DNA of 64,000 nt from Pedobacter deserti (GCF_024436415.1 NZ_JAFMZQ010000001.1:3038001-3102000), one strand, 5' to 3'. Shown: positions 7,314 to 16,891, numbered from the stretch's first letter. Notes: generated by a model not told the origin, from the sequence alone. A program made the numbers and translations.

Positions 7314-8375
7314 TTAGTCAATAAAATAATTCCAGTGATGAACGTCCTCACTTTTCCCGCGGCGGACGCCCTCTAACGATTCTTTCAAGCGGAACATCAT
7401 AGCATCGCCTTGCGCATAAGGATAATAGTCAACCCCGTTAATCTGGATACAGGAGATCGGCGAAACAATGGCCGCAGTGCCTGCTCCAAATAATTCAACC
7501 TGTTCGCCCGCTTCTAAAAGCATTCTCAATTCCTGATGACTTACGGGTCTTTCCTCGACACTTAAGTTCATGTCACGGGCAATCTGGAGGAGTGAATCAC
7601 GTGTGATGCCATCCAATATCGAATTGCTTAATGGCGGGGTAATCAGCGTATCCCCTGCAATAAGCATGATGTTCATGGTTCCGGCTTCCTCCAGGTACTC
7701 ATGATTAATTGCATCAGTCCATATGATCTGATCAAACCCCTGCTTCATTGCCTGACTTGTTGGATAGAAAGCCGCGCCGTAATTTCCGGCACATTTTGCA
7801 TACCCGGCTCCACCTTGGGCAGATCTAACAAATTCGGTTTCCACTTTCACCCGTAGCGGCTTATCGTAATATTCCCCAATAGGCGTACAAACGATTGCGA
7901 ACATGTATTCATCAGATACTTTTACGCCCAGTTTGGGCTGACTCGCAATGACAAACGGACGGATGTACATGGCCAGATCGTCTCTACCCTCCGGCATCCA
8001 GCCCGAATCCGCTTCAAGAAGCCCGGTCAAACCACCGGCAAAAAGTTCCCAGGGCAATCGGGGCATACACATCCTTTCCAGAGATACATTCAATCTGGAA
8101 AAATGTTTCTCCGGCCGGAAAATACTGATTCTGCCATCCACATGTCTGAACGCTTTCATTCCTTCGAAGACCATTTGTCCGTAATGAAAACAAAGCGAAA
8201 ATGGACTAAGTGAAAAATTGCTGAACGGCTTCAAACCCGCCGCTCCCCAATCACCGTTTCTATATGCTGCAACGAACATATGGTCAGTTGGCGTTTCACC
8301 AAAAGTAAAGGAATCGAAATTGAATGCGGGGGCGCCGTTTTGCGGCTGCTGGTCTATAATGGTATTCATAGTCAT
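7314..8375 (-). CDS. ilvE: Branched-chain amino acid aminotransferase
   Basis: A 353-aa class IV PLP aminotransferase of the BCAT group, a usual length for the type II enzymes. Visible motifs are FHYGQMVFEGMKAF, the Lys in GGAGYAKCAGNYGAA that forms the Schiff base, EEAGTMNIM, and a C-terminal GTAAIVSPI phosphate-binding loop. It transfers the amino group between Leu/Ile/Val and 2-oxoglutarate in the cytosol. No other ilv genes are nearby, so it may be an additional copy linked to the downstream YfiT-like gene. Two ATGs six bases apart (8375 and 8369) are possible starts. Confidence 0.9.
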   Translation of the reverse strand: MTMNTIIDQQPQNGAPAFNFDSFTFGETPTDHMFVAAYRNGDWGAAGLKPFSNFSLSPFSLCFHYGQMVFEGMKAFRHVDGRISIFRPEKHFSRLNVSLERMCMPRLPWELFAGGLTGLLEADSGWMPEGRDDLAMYIRPFVIASQPKLGVKVSDEYMFAIVCTPIGEYYDKPLRVKVETEFVRSAQGGAGYAKCAGNYGAAFYPTSQAMKQGFDQIIWTDAINHEYLEEAGTMNIMLIAGDTLITPPLSNSILDGITRDSLLQIARDMNLSVEERPVSHQELRMLLEAGEQVELFGAGTAAIVSPISCIQINGVDYYPYAQGDAMMFRLKESLEGVRRGKSEDVHHWNYFID

Positions 8376-8601
8376 TAGTTATTTCGTTGTCATTTGCCTA
8401 TAATCAGGACTTAATCCGATTGTGCAGAGGGATTATATTCGCTCAAAGACAAATCTCCATAAAAACACTTATCAATAACAGTTGCAATTTTTTGCTTTTT
8501 AATGATAGCAGTAATCTGGTAACTCGCCGGATCAACTCCCAGAAATCCATCCCATGATCAAAACGCCAAGCTAAATAAAAGCATATCCGGCCACTTGTTC
8601 A

Positions 8602-9372
8602 TCAAATCGATAGTCCCAACAAAGCCCTGTAGAAAACGAAGCTGGTCAAACCAAAATATAAAACACCAAAGCCAATCACCACAGCTGATCTTTTAACCCG
8701 GAAAACCCACACAAATAGTGGCAACAGCTGAAGCGCATGCAGACCAAAAAAATGTGCGATGCGAAGATCCCCCGCGCTGGAACTCCAGTTCAGCAAAGGA
8801 ATCCCTTGCCCGCCATCAACAGCGCCAACGGTATGAGACATACGCTGGCCCATCAACCCGCCTTCCAGCGCAAATATGCTCGCAATCAAAATACCAAGCC
8901 GAATCGCCCACAGCATGGCATGGGATAAACCGCCTGGCCGCGAGCGAAAAAAACTGTATCCGATAAACACGGAAAACAGGGTCTGCGTAGTGATCACAAT
9001 ACCCATAAGACCATATAACGTCATATTGTATAAGCCCTGCTGATTAAAGTGCGACAGCTCTCCCCTTGCCGCCTGACTAGCGATCGCAAGCATCTCAAAA
9101 ACCATCGCAAAAATGGTAAACCTGCTGAATCTGCGCCCCAGCATTTCATCCCGTTCACCTTCCAGATGGATCAGAAAGAAAGGCCAGGTCAGACAGTAGA
9201 TTCCGATAGAAAGCGCAAATTTCAGCGGTTTGATCCAGATATTAACCCCCAGCAGCATGCGCTGGTCCATTACGGTCAATAGTACAAAAATAACAACCAG
9301 GCACAGGTGCAGCCATCCGCAGATCCAAAGCGCACGATAGGCTCCGCTGAATTTTAAAAAACTTGCTTTCAT
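8602..9372 (-). CDS. Polytopic membrane protein, unknown function
   Basis: A 256-aa protein with about seven hydrophobic segments, starting at residue 12 and ending near 253. The loops contain several conserved-looking polar residues (NIWIKPLKFALS, QAARGELSHFN, HFFGLHALQLLP). Histidines within or beside membrane segments could be functional, but no family with a known activity is recognised. It lies 76 bp downstream of the Crp/Fnr regulator gene on the same strand and may be regulated or co-transcribed with it. A transport or redox role is only a guess. Confidence 0.65.
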   Translation of the reverse strand: MKASFLKFSGAYRALWICGWLHLCLVVIFVLLTVMDQRMLLGVNIWIKPLKFALSIGIYCLTWPFFLIHLEGERDEMLGRRFSRFTIFAMVFEMLAIASQAARGELSHFNQQGLYNMTLYGLMGIVITTQTLFSVFIGYSFFRSRPGGLSHAMLWAIRLGILIASIFALEGGLMGQRMSHTVGAVDGGQGIPLLNWSSSAGDLRIAHFFGLHALQLLPLFVWVFRVKRSAVVIGFGVLYFGLTSFVFYRALLGLSI

Positions 9373-9448
9373 GAGGAATTTTTATGCAAACCTAAGCCGC
9401 CGCTCCTCACCCTCCAATCACCCCGGGCTAAGAAAGCATCCCGAATAA

Positions 9449-10039
9449 TTAACCTGGGTTAATTGTCGAACCCGCAAGCCTGCCACGGATACGGCTCAGG
9501 CTCTGCGGCTGAATGCCCAGATAAGAAGCAATGTGCTGCTGAGAGACACGGCGGATGATCTCGGGATGCCTGGCAATCAAATTCAGATAGCGCTGTTCAG
9601 CGGAAACCGAGGCCAGCTCCTGCCTGCTGCGTTCAGTCGTCAAAAAAAGATTTTCAGCGATAAGTCTGCCGAACCGCTCAAAACACGCAGCCCAGGCATA
9701 TAAATCCTGCATAGCGCTATAACTCAAACCAAAAGCCTCCGTATTTTCCAAAGCCTGCAAAGCATGCCGGGAAGGCGTACGTGAAAGAAAGCTACCATAA
9801 TCACCCAGCCATTCCCCCTCAAAAGCAAACCAGAAATTCTGTTCTCCCGAGTCCGACACCGTATAATAGCGCAAAGCCCCGGTATGAATCAGCCACATGT
9901 GACTACAGGTTTCCCCTGCCTGAAACAGGTGCTGCCCCTTAGCCAGAGAACGCGCTTTAAGCGCCTTCATAAAAAGAAAAAGCTCTTCTTCCGAGAAATC
10001 CACCAGTGCCCTAAGACTTTGTATAACCGTTTCGTACAT
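9449..10039 (-). CDS. Crp/Fnr-family transcriptional regulator
   Basis: A 196-aa protein. The N-terminal cyclic-nucleotide-binding-like beta barrel covers roughly residues 20-115 (LAKGQHLFQAGETCSHMW, FEGEWLGDYGSF). The C-terminal helix-turn-helix contains RRVSQQHIASYLGIQPQSLSRIRGRL. No cysteines in a [4Fe-4S] Fnr pattern are seen, so it is not an obvious oxygen sensor. Bacteroidota proteins of this short type often regulate neighbouring membrane or oxidoreductase genes; here the membrane protein downstream is the likely target. It is cytosolic and DNA-binding. Confidence 0.85.
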   Translation of the reverse strand: MYETVIQSLRALVDFSEEELFLFMKALKARSLAKGQHLFQAGETCSHMWLIHTGALRYYTVSDSGEQNFWFAFEGEWLGDYGSFLSRTPSRHALQALENTEAFGLSYSAMQDLYAWAACFERFGRLIAENLFLTTERSRQELASVSAEQRYLNLIARHPEIIRRVSQQHIASYLGIQPQSLSRIRGRLAGSTINPG

Positions 10040-10145
10040 CAGATCAATCGCTTAGAAATCTGTTCATAACCAATTCCTCAAATCTAACATATTCCCGACG
10101 AAGCAAAGCAAATTCAGAACGCCCGGCTATAATTCACCGCAAATT

Positions 10146-11648
10146 TCAACGAAACGCGATCAGATGACCTGCCCGGCCATTCTCCGCTACCCCCTTGAAC
10201 ATAACGTTAATACCCTCCGTATAAAACTTGCCGTCTTTGAAAAACAGCATACCGGGAAAGATCGTTGTCAAAAGCCGCTGCTTAAACACCGGACTGGCCC
10301 GCTCGAAAATGTCACCTACAGATTTAACGCTGCGTAGCGCACGATCCAATTGTCTTTGATGGTCCTGCTCAAGCCTGAGTATTTTGTCTTTCAGCTCAGC
10401 ATATATGGCCTGCAGTTCTCCAGCTAGCCTGGGCTTCCATTTGCCATAGGCATCGTAGTCAATTTCATCACTGATGTATTTCGCCTCCGGTTTTTCGATC
10501 TTCAGTTCCAGTTCACCTGCCTTTGCCTGGAGCGCCTGCAAAGCTGACTGCTCATGAACCGACCGCTCCTGCAGAAAGCCGATTACCCGCGATTTAATAA
10601 AAGCCATTTCCCTCCCGCCAAGCTCAAGTAAGCTGAGCAACTCGCTTAGCTTTTCATGAACTACTCTACCCGGAATGTTCAGCCCGCGATGCTGCTTACA
10701 CCAATAGTAAAGATACTTCCTGCACTTTCCCTGAGAATAAGCCGCCGTCATCTGGCTTCCGCACCAGCATCGGAGCGTTCCCCGTAGCGGCATATCCCCG
10801 GCCACTTCCGCTTTGCCGACTTTTTTAAATCCCAGCATCTCCTGCACACGCCAGTAAGTAGGTTCGCTAATCAGCGGCTCATGGAGCGCCTTTACAAAAA
10901 CATCCCTGCCCCCGGTGTGCGACTTTACCCGCACCAGCCCTGCATAGGTACAATTCCGGAGCAGGTTCAGCATCGCGTTGCCGCCAGTTCGGGAAAAACC
11001 CTTTTTACCGGCCTCCCGCAAAACCTGGAACATCGGAACTCCGCCCAGATACTGCTCAAACATCCAGCGCACCAATTCCGCCTTCTCAGGATCAACCGCG
11101 AGCGTCCCCCGCCCCTGGGCGTCTTTGACATTGACATAACCAAAGGGCGCTTTATTCACAAAGCGCCCCTGGAGCTGCGCCTGCCGGATACCATTCCGGG
11201 TGCGCTGCCTGATACGAAGCAGCTCCTGGTTAGCCATTAAATAGCGGAAAGCCCGCTGGATAAATACATCCGGGTCCCGAACATCCAGGTTCAGATCCTC
11301 ATTTGTTGCCAGCACCTTAATGGAAAACTTCCGCTGAAGTTCCTCAATCTTCAGCAGCGCTTCGGGCAGGTTCCGGCTAAACCGGTCATGATCCATGATC
11401 AGCAGATACTGAAACGCTCCCTTATGCCTGCGAATAAAGCTTTCCAGTTTACGATAATCCGGGCGGTCAAAACTATCGCTGCACTCCCCGTTATCCGTAA
11501 AGATCTCCACCAGTTCTAGCCCATACCGCACACAATAATCCGCAATCGCCTTTTGCTGATAATCCAGTGAATAATGGGATTGATCTTTATCACTTAGCCG
11601 ACGATACCCCAGCGCCCTAGCCTTGCTCCCGATCATCGCTCCCTCCAT
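10146..11648 (-). CDS. Large serine recombinase
   Basis: A 500-aa recombinase with an N-terminal resolvase catalytic domain. The nucleophile candidate is Ser19 in YRRLSDKDQSHYSLDYQQ, and DHDRFSRN carries the active-site arginines. A recombinase domain follows (RQAQLQGRFVNKAPFGYVN), then a zinc-ribbon with CWCGSQM ... CRKYLYYWC, and a coiled-coil stretch around residues 350-440. Such enzymes catalyse site-specific integration, excision or inversion through a covalent Ser-DNA link. No phage or conjugation genes or obvious att repeats are nearby, so it may be a stand-alone mobile gene. Its start overlaps the small ORF at 11617. Confidence 0.9.
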   Translation of the reverse strand: MEGAMIGSKARALGYRRLSDKDQSHYSLDYQQKAIADYCVRYGLELVEIFTDNGECSDSFDRPDYRKLESFIRRHKGAFQYLLIMDHDRFSRNLPEALLKIEELQRKFSIKVLATNEDLNLDVRDPDVFIQRAFRYLMANQELLRIRQRTRNGIRQAQLQGRFVNKAPFGYVNVKDAQGRGTLAVDPEKAELVRWMFEQYLGGVPMFQVLREAGKKGFSRTGGNAMLNLLRNCTYAGLVRVKSHTGGRDVFVKALHEPLISEPTYWRVQEMLGFKKVGKAEVAGDMPLRGTLRCWCGSQMTAAYSQGKCRKYLYYWCKQHRGLNIPGRVVHEKLSELLSLLELGGREMAFIKSRVIGFLQERSVHEQSALQALQAKAGELELKIEKPEAKYISDEIDYDAYGKWKPRLAGELQAIYAELKDKILRLEQDHQRQLDRALRSVKSVGDIFERASPVFKQRLLTTIFPGMLFFKDGKFYTEGINVMFKGVAENGRAGHLIAFR

Positions 11649-11766
11649 GGCCTAAATATTCCACCATGATTTCCGCCAGAAGCTCCAGCAAAGCTTCCAG
11701 GCTATCCTTATCCGGAGCATCCTCGGCACCGAACATTCTATTACTATCTTTTATCTTTGTTTTCAT
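11617..11766 (-). CDS. Small acidic ORF overlapping the recombinase start, 49 aa
   Basis: A 49-codon frame starting with ATG at 11766 and ending with TAG at 11617-11619, overlapping the recombinase start by 32 bp. It contains an acidic helix (DAPDKDSLEALLELLAEIMV) between a basic N terminus and a Gly/Asp-rich tail. The tight overlap suggests translational coupling to the recombinase. It could be an accessory or directionality peptide or simply an upstream leader ORF. No family is known to me, so the call rests on frame quality and position. Confidence 0.45.
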   Translation of the reverse strand: MKTKIKDSNRMFGAEDAPDKDSLEALLELLAEIMVEYLGHGGSDDREQG

Positions 11767-12003
11767 GCTTACCTGATGCTTTATCGCATCCCGGAGAAGC
11801 TAAACAATCCCAGGAAATAAAACCTATTTGATCAGTAGCGTTTGGGTATAATAAAAAAGCATTAGCAATTTATCCCCTATCGTATATAAAGATTCTGACC
11901 AAGTATAAGCCGTACCCCAAAACGCACACAATCGGTTATTAATAGGCGACCGGATTCTGGCAGCTGAGCGGAGAGACACCCGGTTGACGGAATTAGTTGT
12001 GAT

Positions 12004-13005
12004 TTACTGATCCTCAGGTGTCCAGTGGGTGTTTACGATATACTTGATAACCCCAATATAAGCTTTGACCTGACTCGGCTGACACTGAGTGTAAAACTGA
12101 TCGTGGGTGGTATGAAAGCCCATATAAAACAACCAGAAGCCGACGGCCAGGAAGGGAACCAGATCGAGTTCGGCTTCGCTGATCGCACGGGTTTGTCGGT
12201 ATGCGTCCAGAAATCGCCCGTAGGCCTGGTCGGCTGCTTCCCGGGTTGTTCTTGCGGTATAAGTTTCCAGGCAGAGGTGCTGCCAGAAGCTCATGATGTC
12301 ATTGACAAGCCAGCCGTAACCCATGAAATCAAAGTCAAAAAAAGTTACTGCGTCATTTTCAAAATGGAAGTTTTTGGGCAGGAAATCAAAGTGGCAATAG
12401 CCTTTGGCGAAAGATGCGCTGTCGATCGTGCTGAACTTTTTTTCGACACGTTTAACGGTGTTCTCCAGCCAACTGTAGTTTTCGAGGTCATCACTGAGGG
12501 CGGGTCGTATTCGTTTTAAAGGTTCAAGACATGTCGTGTTGATGTCCAGTTTCCAGCGTGATCCATCGGGAACAAATTTGGCTGAAACGTTGTGGAAGCG
12601 GGCCATTTCCCGGCCGAGGTTGCGGAGCTGGTTATCATTCAGGATTCTGACGCTCTGGCCTGGTGCATAGCTAAATAATACTAAATGTCTTTCCCCTTCT
12701 ATAGCGTTTACACTCAGGACGTACGCTTTCGAACCGCAGGCAATCGGATAGGAAACCGGCACCTGTGCGCTATGCAATGCTAATAGCAGATTAATTTCCT
12801 CCTTGATCTGGGGCAAGGTGCGATGGCTGCTGCGGTAGACGCGCATAATGAATTTTCGCTTATCGCTCATTACGAGGTAGGTGTCACCAACGCCGCGAAC
12901 CAGCAGTTTGCAGACAACGGCTGGCAGCTGATATTTTTCAACAATGAACTGAGCTAAGGCCTGTGAGCTTAAGCATGAATAGCTGGCCGGGAAGAATTTG
13001 TCCAT
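12004..13005 (-). CDS. APH/homoserine-kinase-like phosphotransferase
   Basis: A 333-aa protein of the phosphotransferase (APH) family. An N-lobe has the KFIMRVYR Lys-type strand. The Brenner motif HFDFLPKN (His205, Asp207, Asn212) and the magnesium-binding DFD (Asp224) lie in the catalytic loop. It probably transfers ATP phosphate to a hydroxyl on a small molecule; homoserine-kinase-like, choline-kinase-like and aminoglycoside substrates are all possible. It stands alone on the minus strand with no linked antibiotic or threonine genes, so the substrate is open. Size and motifs are intact. Confidence 0.85.
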   Translation of the reverse strand: MDKFFPASYSCLSSQALAQFIVEKYQLPAVVCKLLVRGVGDTYLVMSDKRKFIMRVYRSSHRTLPQIKEEINLLLALHSAQVPVSYPIACGSKAYVLSVNAIEGERHLVLFSYAPGQSVRILNDNQLRNLGREMARFHNVSAKFVPDGSRWKLDINTTCLEPLKRIRPALSDDLENYSWLENTVKRVEKKFSTIDSASFAKGYCHFDFLPKNFHFENDAVTFFDFDFMGYGWLVNDIMSFWQHLCLETYTARTTREAADQAYGRFLDAYRQTRAISEAELDLVPFLAVGFWLFYMGFHTTHDQFYTQCQPSQVKAYIGVIKYIVNTHWTPEDQ

Positions 13006-13348
13006 AAGGCAAAGATAGGATTAGAAATTCGTAGGCTTTTTAGGGAAATACAATCAATTTCCGAATACCTGAGATTAGAAAGTAATCCTTATCTAAAAAA
13101 AACAATACAATTGACTTCGCGGCTGCTATTGCTACAGTTGGAATAAAACTATTATTGCGGAACAGCCCGAAGTTTCCCGGCCATAGCCGGCAGGCTTAGC
13201 CAGTACAACGCAAATATCTGCAGCTCGCCATGCATATTGAACAGTTAAACCAGCATGCAATTGCTGTGTCGATCAACGCGCGGGATATTTGCTTCTTACA
13301 CCCAATAGCCTAATCAAAAATCACAGAAAGAAACTATCCATTTCCATT

Positions 13349-13777
13349 ATGAAGCGCATCAACGACAACGCCCCGGTTAAATCAAGGCATCAAATTCAAA
13401 TCAGCACCGACCTTAATATGGTCTGGGAACTACTTACCGGGATTGATAAATGGCCCTCGTGGAACAGTGATATATCCGAAGCTTTCCTTCACGGCCCTCT
13501 GACCTCGGGGACTGCATTTACCTGGAAGAGCGGGGCTTCCAGAATATGCTCTGAAATACATCATTTCGCAAAAAATAAATCCTTCGGATGGAAAGGCAGC
13601 TTTTTCGGCGTAAAAGCTATTCACTACTGGTCTTTGGAAGAAAAAGACGGGATGGTGACGGTAACTACCGAAGAGAGCATGGAGGGGTTTCTTGCCAAGT
13701 TGCTGGCTGGAATGCTTCAACGCAAGCTAGACAAAAGTCTGCTAAACTGGCTGGACTGCATGAAATCCGCCTTATAA
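13349..13777 (+). CDS. SRPBCC-family (polyketide cyclase-like) protein
   Basis: About 142 aa from the ATG at 13349; an upstream start at 13289 is less likely because it adds a basic, non-homologous tail. The helix-grip fold is suggested by HQIQISTDLNMVWELLTGIDKWPSWN, the usual SRPBCC opening, followed by alternating strands and a long C-terminal helix (GMLQRKLDKSLLNWLDCMKS). These proteins bind hydrophobic ligands or act as cyclases. It sits 31 bp upstream of the FAD monooxygenase gene on the same strand, so the two probably form a unit acting on one small organic substrate. Confidence 0.8.
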   Translation: MKRINDNAPVKSRHQIQISTDLNMVWELLTGIDKWPSWNSDISEAFLHGPLTSGTAFTWKSGASRICSEIHHFAKNKSFGWKGSFFGVKAIHYWSLEEKDGMVTVTTEESMEGFLAKLLAGMLQRKLDKSLLNWLDCMKSAL

Positions 13778-13808
13778 TCAATCTATACAACAATCAGATA
13801 TTCAGTAG

Positions 13809-14945
13809 ATGAAGGTAAGTATAATAGGTGCCGGGATAGCCGGACTAGGCACGGCTATCGCCCTAAAAAAAGCCGGTATTGATATAGAAATATTTGAAGC
13901 CGGAGCAACGATTAGTCCGGCAGGCGCCGGACTGGGACTGGCGCCAAACGCTGTAAAGGCCCTCGAGAAACTCGGTATTGCCGACCAGGTGCTGCCCTGC
14001 GGCATCCAGCTGCCTTATTTCAACATCTTCAGTAGTAAGGGTAAGCACCTTGCAGTCAACAGGAGCACGGAGATCCAAAGCCGGTATGGTTTGGACAACT
14101 TCGCGATCCACCGGGATGCGCTGCACCGTTGCTTACTCGAAGAACTCGGTCACTGCGAGATTCACACATCAAAAAAGCTTACCGATCTTGTGCAAGACAA
14201 AAACCAGGTATCCATGAGTTTTTCGGATGGCTCCCGGCACAGCAGCGACTACGTCATCGCGGCAGATGGCATCTACTCCAAGGCCAGAAAGATCCTCAAC
14301 CCAGGTGCAACACTAAGATATGCAGGCTATACCTGCTGGCGCGGGCTGGCGGACGGGACAGGCATCAATGCCCAGGGGGCGAGCGAAACATGGGGCAGTG
14401 CTGGCCGGTTTGGCATCGTACCGCTGAAACAAGACCAGATTTACTGGTTTGCCTGCGCTAATGCAAAACAAAACGACCCGGAAATGAAAACGGTCACTAC
14501 TTCCGACCTGATTTCACGTTTTAAGGGCTATCATAAGCCAATCGAAAAAATACTGGATCAGACGCCGGATACTGCCCTGCTCCATAACGATATCTACGAT
14601 GTAAAGCCGCTTACACGCTTTGCCTACGGAAGGGTGCTGCTGGTAGGTGACGCCGCACATGCAGCTACGCCGAATATGGGTCAGGGAGCTTGTCAGGCAC
14701 TCGAGGATGCCGCTGTGCTCCTTGATGAGCTGCAAAATTCCAGGGATATCGCAGCAACCTTTGTGCGATTCGAAAACAGAAGGCTTGCCAGGACTAAAAT
14801 GATTATTGAGCAATCCAGGAAGATCGGTGCAGCCGCCCAGTTGACTAATCCGCTGATGACTGGTCTTCGCGACATCGCCATAAGGCTGATGCCTGATTCC
14901 GTCCGTTACGACGCACTGTCCAATGTCTATACGGTAGACTTTTAG
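13809..14945 (+). CDS. FAD-dependent monooxygenase (UbiH/TetX-like)
   Basis: A 378-aa group A flavin monooxygenase. The dinucleotide motif IIGAGIAGLGTAIALKKAG begins at residue 4, a mid-protein DG motif (VIAADGIYSKAR) follows, and the C-terminal FAD-binding motif GDAAHAATPNMGQGACQALEDA is present. It uses NAD(P)H and O2 to hydroxylate an aromatic or polycyclic compound in the cytosol. Homologues include salicylate/kynurenine-type hydroxylases and the tetracycline-inactivating Tet(X) group; resistance cannot be inferred from sequence alone. It forms an apparent operon with the SRPBCC gene and ends before a bidirectional terminator. Confidence 0.9.
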   Translation: MKVSIIGAGIAGLGTAIALKKAGIDIEIFEAGATISPAGAGLGLAPNAVKALEKLGIADQVLPCGIQLPYFNIFSSKGKHLAVNRSTEIQSRYGLDNFAIHRDALHRCLLEELGHCEIHTSKKLTDLVQDKNQVSMSFSDGSRHSSDYVIAADGIYSKARKILNPGATLRYAGYTCWRGLADGTGINAQGASETWGSAGRFGIVPLKQDQIYWFACANAKQNDPEMKTVTTSDLISRFKGYHKPIEKILDQTPDTALLHNDIYDVKPLTRFAYGRVLLVGDAAHAATPNMGQGACQALEDAAVLLDELQNSRDIAATFVRFENRRLARTKMIIEQSRKIGAAAQLTNPLMTGLRDIAIRLMPDSVRYDALSNVYTVDF

Positions 14946-15082
14946 CAGAGTAATTGCCTGCCGGGGCTTTCCGGCCACCAACATGACTTCAGAATTCCCT
15001 TAAGCGGATATACCGCTAGCCCCCGGGAGCTATGTCTGAAATGTCCGACCGTCACCACTTACACGTGTCTCAGGCAGCAAAA

Positions 15083-15106
15083 AGCCCAAAGCATACGCTT
15101 TGGGCT
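15083..15106. terminator. Bidirectional terminator hairpin
   Basis: Perfect 10-bp stem AGCCCAAAGC / GCTTTGGGCT with a 4-nt loop, preceded by an A-run. It lies between the converging monooxygenase and collagen-like lipoprotein genes. Confidence 0.7.
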
Positions 15107-15160
15107 AATGAAACAGGTATGTAGAAAATTCTTGAATTTGGGAGGCCTTAGCGTGTGTGC

Positions 15161-15715
15161 CTATTTGAGCCCATAGTACCTTTCTACCTCAGCCAGGCTA
15201 TTCACATTTACATGTGAAGAGACTTCTGGCACCGCTACGGCTTTAATGACCACAACTTTCAGATCGAACTTACTGGAATTTAAATATTGTCCATCGGTAA
15301 AGACGGATCGTGATACCGCATTGATACGGATTTTATCCTTTTCCAATACCGCCGTGTAAACGTTCGTCGACACGCTTTCATTGGCTTCTTTTCTAGAAGT
15401 GGTCATGGTGCTCAGGTGCCAACCGTCATTCGCCCCGCTTCTAAAATAGACCAGTACGATCCCGTTGTTGACTGCAGCCGTATAGCCTTGCGGAATAAAA
15501 TCCTTGCTTCCCGACCAGGTTTGCATTCCGGATCCCTCATCATAACCAAGATCAGTGGTTGGTGCAATCTCCTGAGCAGTATAAAGGAAGCTAGATGCCT
15601 GGCCGGCCGGTGCTCCAGGCTCACCTTTTTCTCCGCGCGGCCCTTGTGCGCCCTTTTTGCACGAAGACAGACTCATACCGATGATGGCTGTAAATAATAG
15701 AAATGTTGTTTTCAT
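15161..15715 (-). CDS. Lipoprotein with short collagen-like segment
   Basis: A 184-aa protein with a lipoprotein signal (lipobox SLSSC at residues 14-18). A short collagen-like Gly-X-Y stretch follows immediately (GAQGPRGEKGEPG), and then a beta-rich domain of about 140 residues. The collagen-like linker probably holds the globular part away from the membrane. I do not know a function for the C-terminal domain; similar Bacteroidota lipoproteins are annotated only as hypothetical. It appears monocistronic, with a hairpin terminator shared with the convergent monooxygenase. Confidence 0.75.
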   Translation of the reverse strand: MKTTFLLFTAIIGMSLSSCKKGAQGPRGEKGEPGAPAGQASSFLYTAQEIAPTTDLGYDEGSGMQTWSGSKDFIPQGYTAAVNNGIVLVYFRSGANDGWHLSTMTTSRKEANESVSTNVYTAVLEKDKIRINAVSRSVFTDGQYLNSSKFDLKVVVIKAVAVPEVSSHVNVNSLAEVERYYGLK

Positions 15716-15991
15716 TGTAATTTAATTTTGTGAAACATTTGTTGATACATCTGCCTTAAAAGCGCTGATCTCTGGCTTTCAGGACGCCGCAAAACTCCGG
15801 CTTCTGCATCCGCTGCAAAAGCAATATTGGCATGAACTGAGAAAAAACCAACATGAGCTGGGAAAACAAAAACGTACTCCTTTTCCTCAAAAAAGGCTTT
15901 TTACAGTTCATACATCTTATGCAGCAATTCATGACAAAGTGCCTTCAGCGATAGATACGCGCTGCGCACCTTTGCCGAAAATTGATTTATA

Positions 15992-16786
15992 ATGAAAAAA
16001 ATGTTAGCTGCTGCCCTCATCGCAGCCACAGGACTTGCCTCCTGTTCAAAAGATGAAAACCAGAACGAGATGCCCCGTAAGAACCAGATCCAGAAAGGGC
16101 CGGTAAAAACCGTCAATGGCGGACAAGGGTATACCTGGATCGAGACTACACCAGAGCACATACCGGTAGCGGTTGGAATCCGACTTTCTGCCGATGCGCT
16201 GAATGAGCCGGCAACTTCTATTATGCATGAAGGGCATGATGGCGTCTCAGTTTTCGAGCTCGATCTTCCCCAAAGCAAGGTATCGACGGTCTTTGATCAT
16301 GTGACGGTCGACTGGAACCCGCACGGACACCCGCCTGAGAACGTGTATACGAAAGCACATTTCGACTTCCATTTTTACATGATTTCCAAGGCTGAGCGCG
16401 ATCAGATTCCAGCTTTCGAGACCGATCCAAGCAAATTTAACATTCACCCGGAAACCGGGTATCTTCCTGAAGGTTATTTTCCTATCCCGGGCGGACAGGC
16501 AAAAATGGGCGTGCACTGGGCTGACCCGACATCCCCGGAACTCAATCCGGGCGGTACTTTCACCCAGACCTTTATCTACGGAAGTTATGACGGAAAAGTA
16601 AACTTTTATGAACCCATGGTGACCAGGGAATACCTGCAGACGCTAAACAGCAAATTCGAGCGCAGTATACCGCTTCCGAACAAGTTTGCCAAAGCCGGCT
16701 ACTATCCAAGCAAGATGGTGCTCGAAAAAACTGCCGATGGCTACGAGATCCGTTTGACTGATTTTGTTCACAAAACAAAAAACTAG
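15992..16786 (+). CDS. DUF5602-like lipoprotein
   Basis: A 264-aa protein with a lipoprotein signal (lipobox GLASC, Cys at about residue 18). The mature part has many histidines and acidic residues in a metal-binding style, for example DWNPHGHPPENVY, HFDFHFYMIS and MGVHWADPTSPEL. This layout resembles Bacteroidota DUF5602 proteins; the biochemical function is unknown. The HFDFHFY and HWAD motifs suggest a metal centre, which is inference. It is probably anchored to a membrane facing the periplasm. A strong hairpin terminator follows at 16822. Confidence 0.7.
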   Translation: MKKMLAAALIAATGLASCSKDENQNEMPRKNQIQKGPVKTVNGGQGYTWIETTPEHIPVAVGIRLSADALNEPATSIMHEGHDGVSVFELDLPQSKVSTVFDHVTVDWNPHGHPPENVYTKAHFDFHFYMISKAERDQIPAFETDPSKFNIHPETGYLPEGYFPIPGGQAKMGVHWADPTSPELNPGGTFTQTFIYGSYDGKVNFYEPMVTREYLQTLNSKFERSIPLPNKFAKAGYYPSKMVLEKTADGYEIRLTDFVHKTKN

Positions 16787-16821
16787 ATGTCCGCTTCTTT
16801 TCGATTCACGCCTACTAAGAA

Positions 16822-16851
16822 CAAAGCCAAGGTTATTTAACCTTGGCTTTG
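16822..16851. terminator. Strong bidirectional terminator
   Basis: A 14-bp perfect stem CAAAGCCAAGGTTA / TAACCTTGGCTTTG with a 2-nt loop, followed by CTTTT on the plus strand. It separates the plus-strand lipoprotein gene from the end of the convergent minus-strand operon. Confidence 0.85.
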
Positions 16852-16891
16852 CTTTTCAATCGCATCAGACGTACGGATTGAGCAAAAAAGT

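Noticed and set aside
10040..13005. A larger integrative element around the serine recombinase
   Set aside because: No integration-related, phage or conjugation genes and no evident direct repeats flank it.
13809..14945. Tetracycline resistance gene tet(X)
   Set aside because: The fold and motifs fit the wider flavin monooxygenase group, but nothing specific to Tet(X) substrate binding can be shown by reading.
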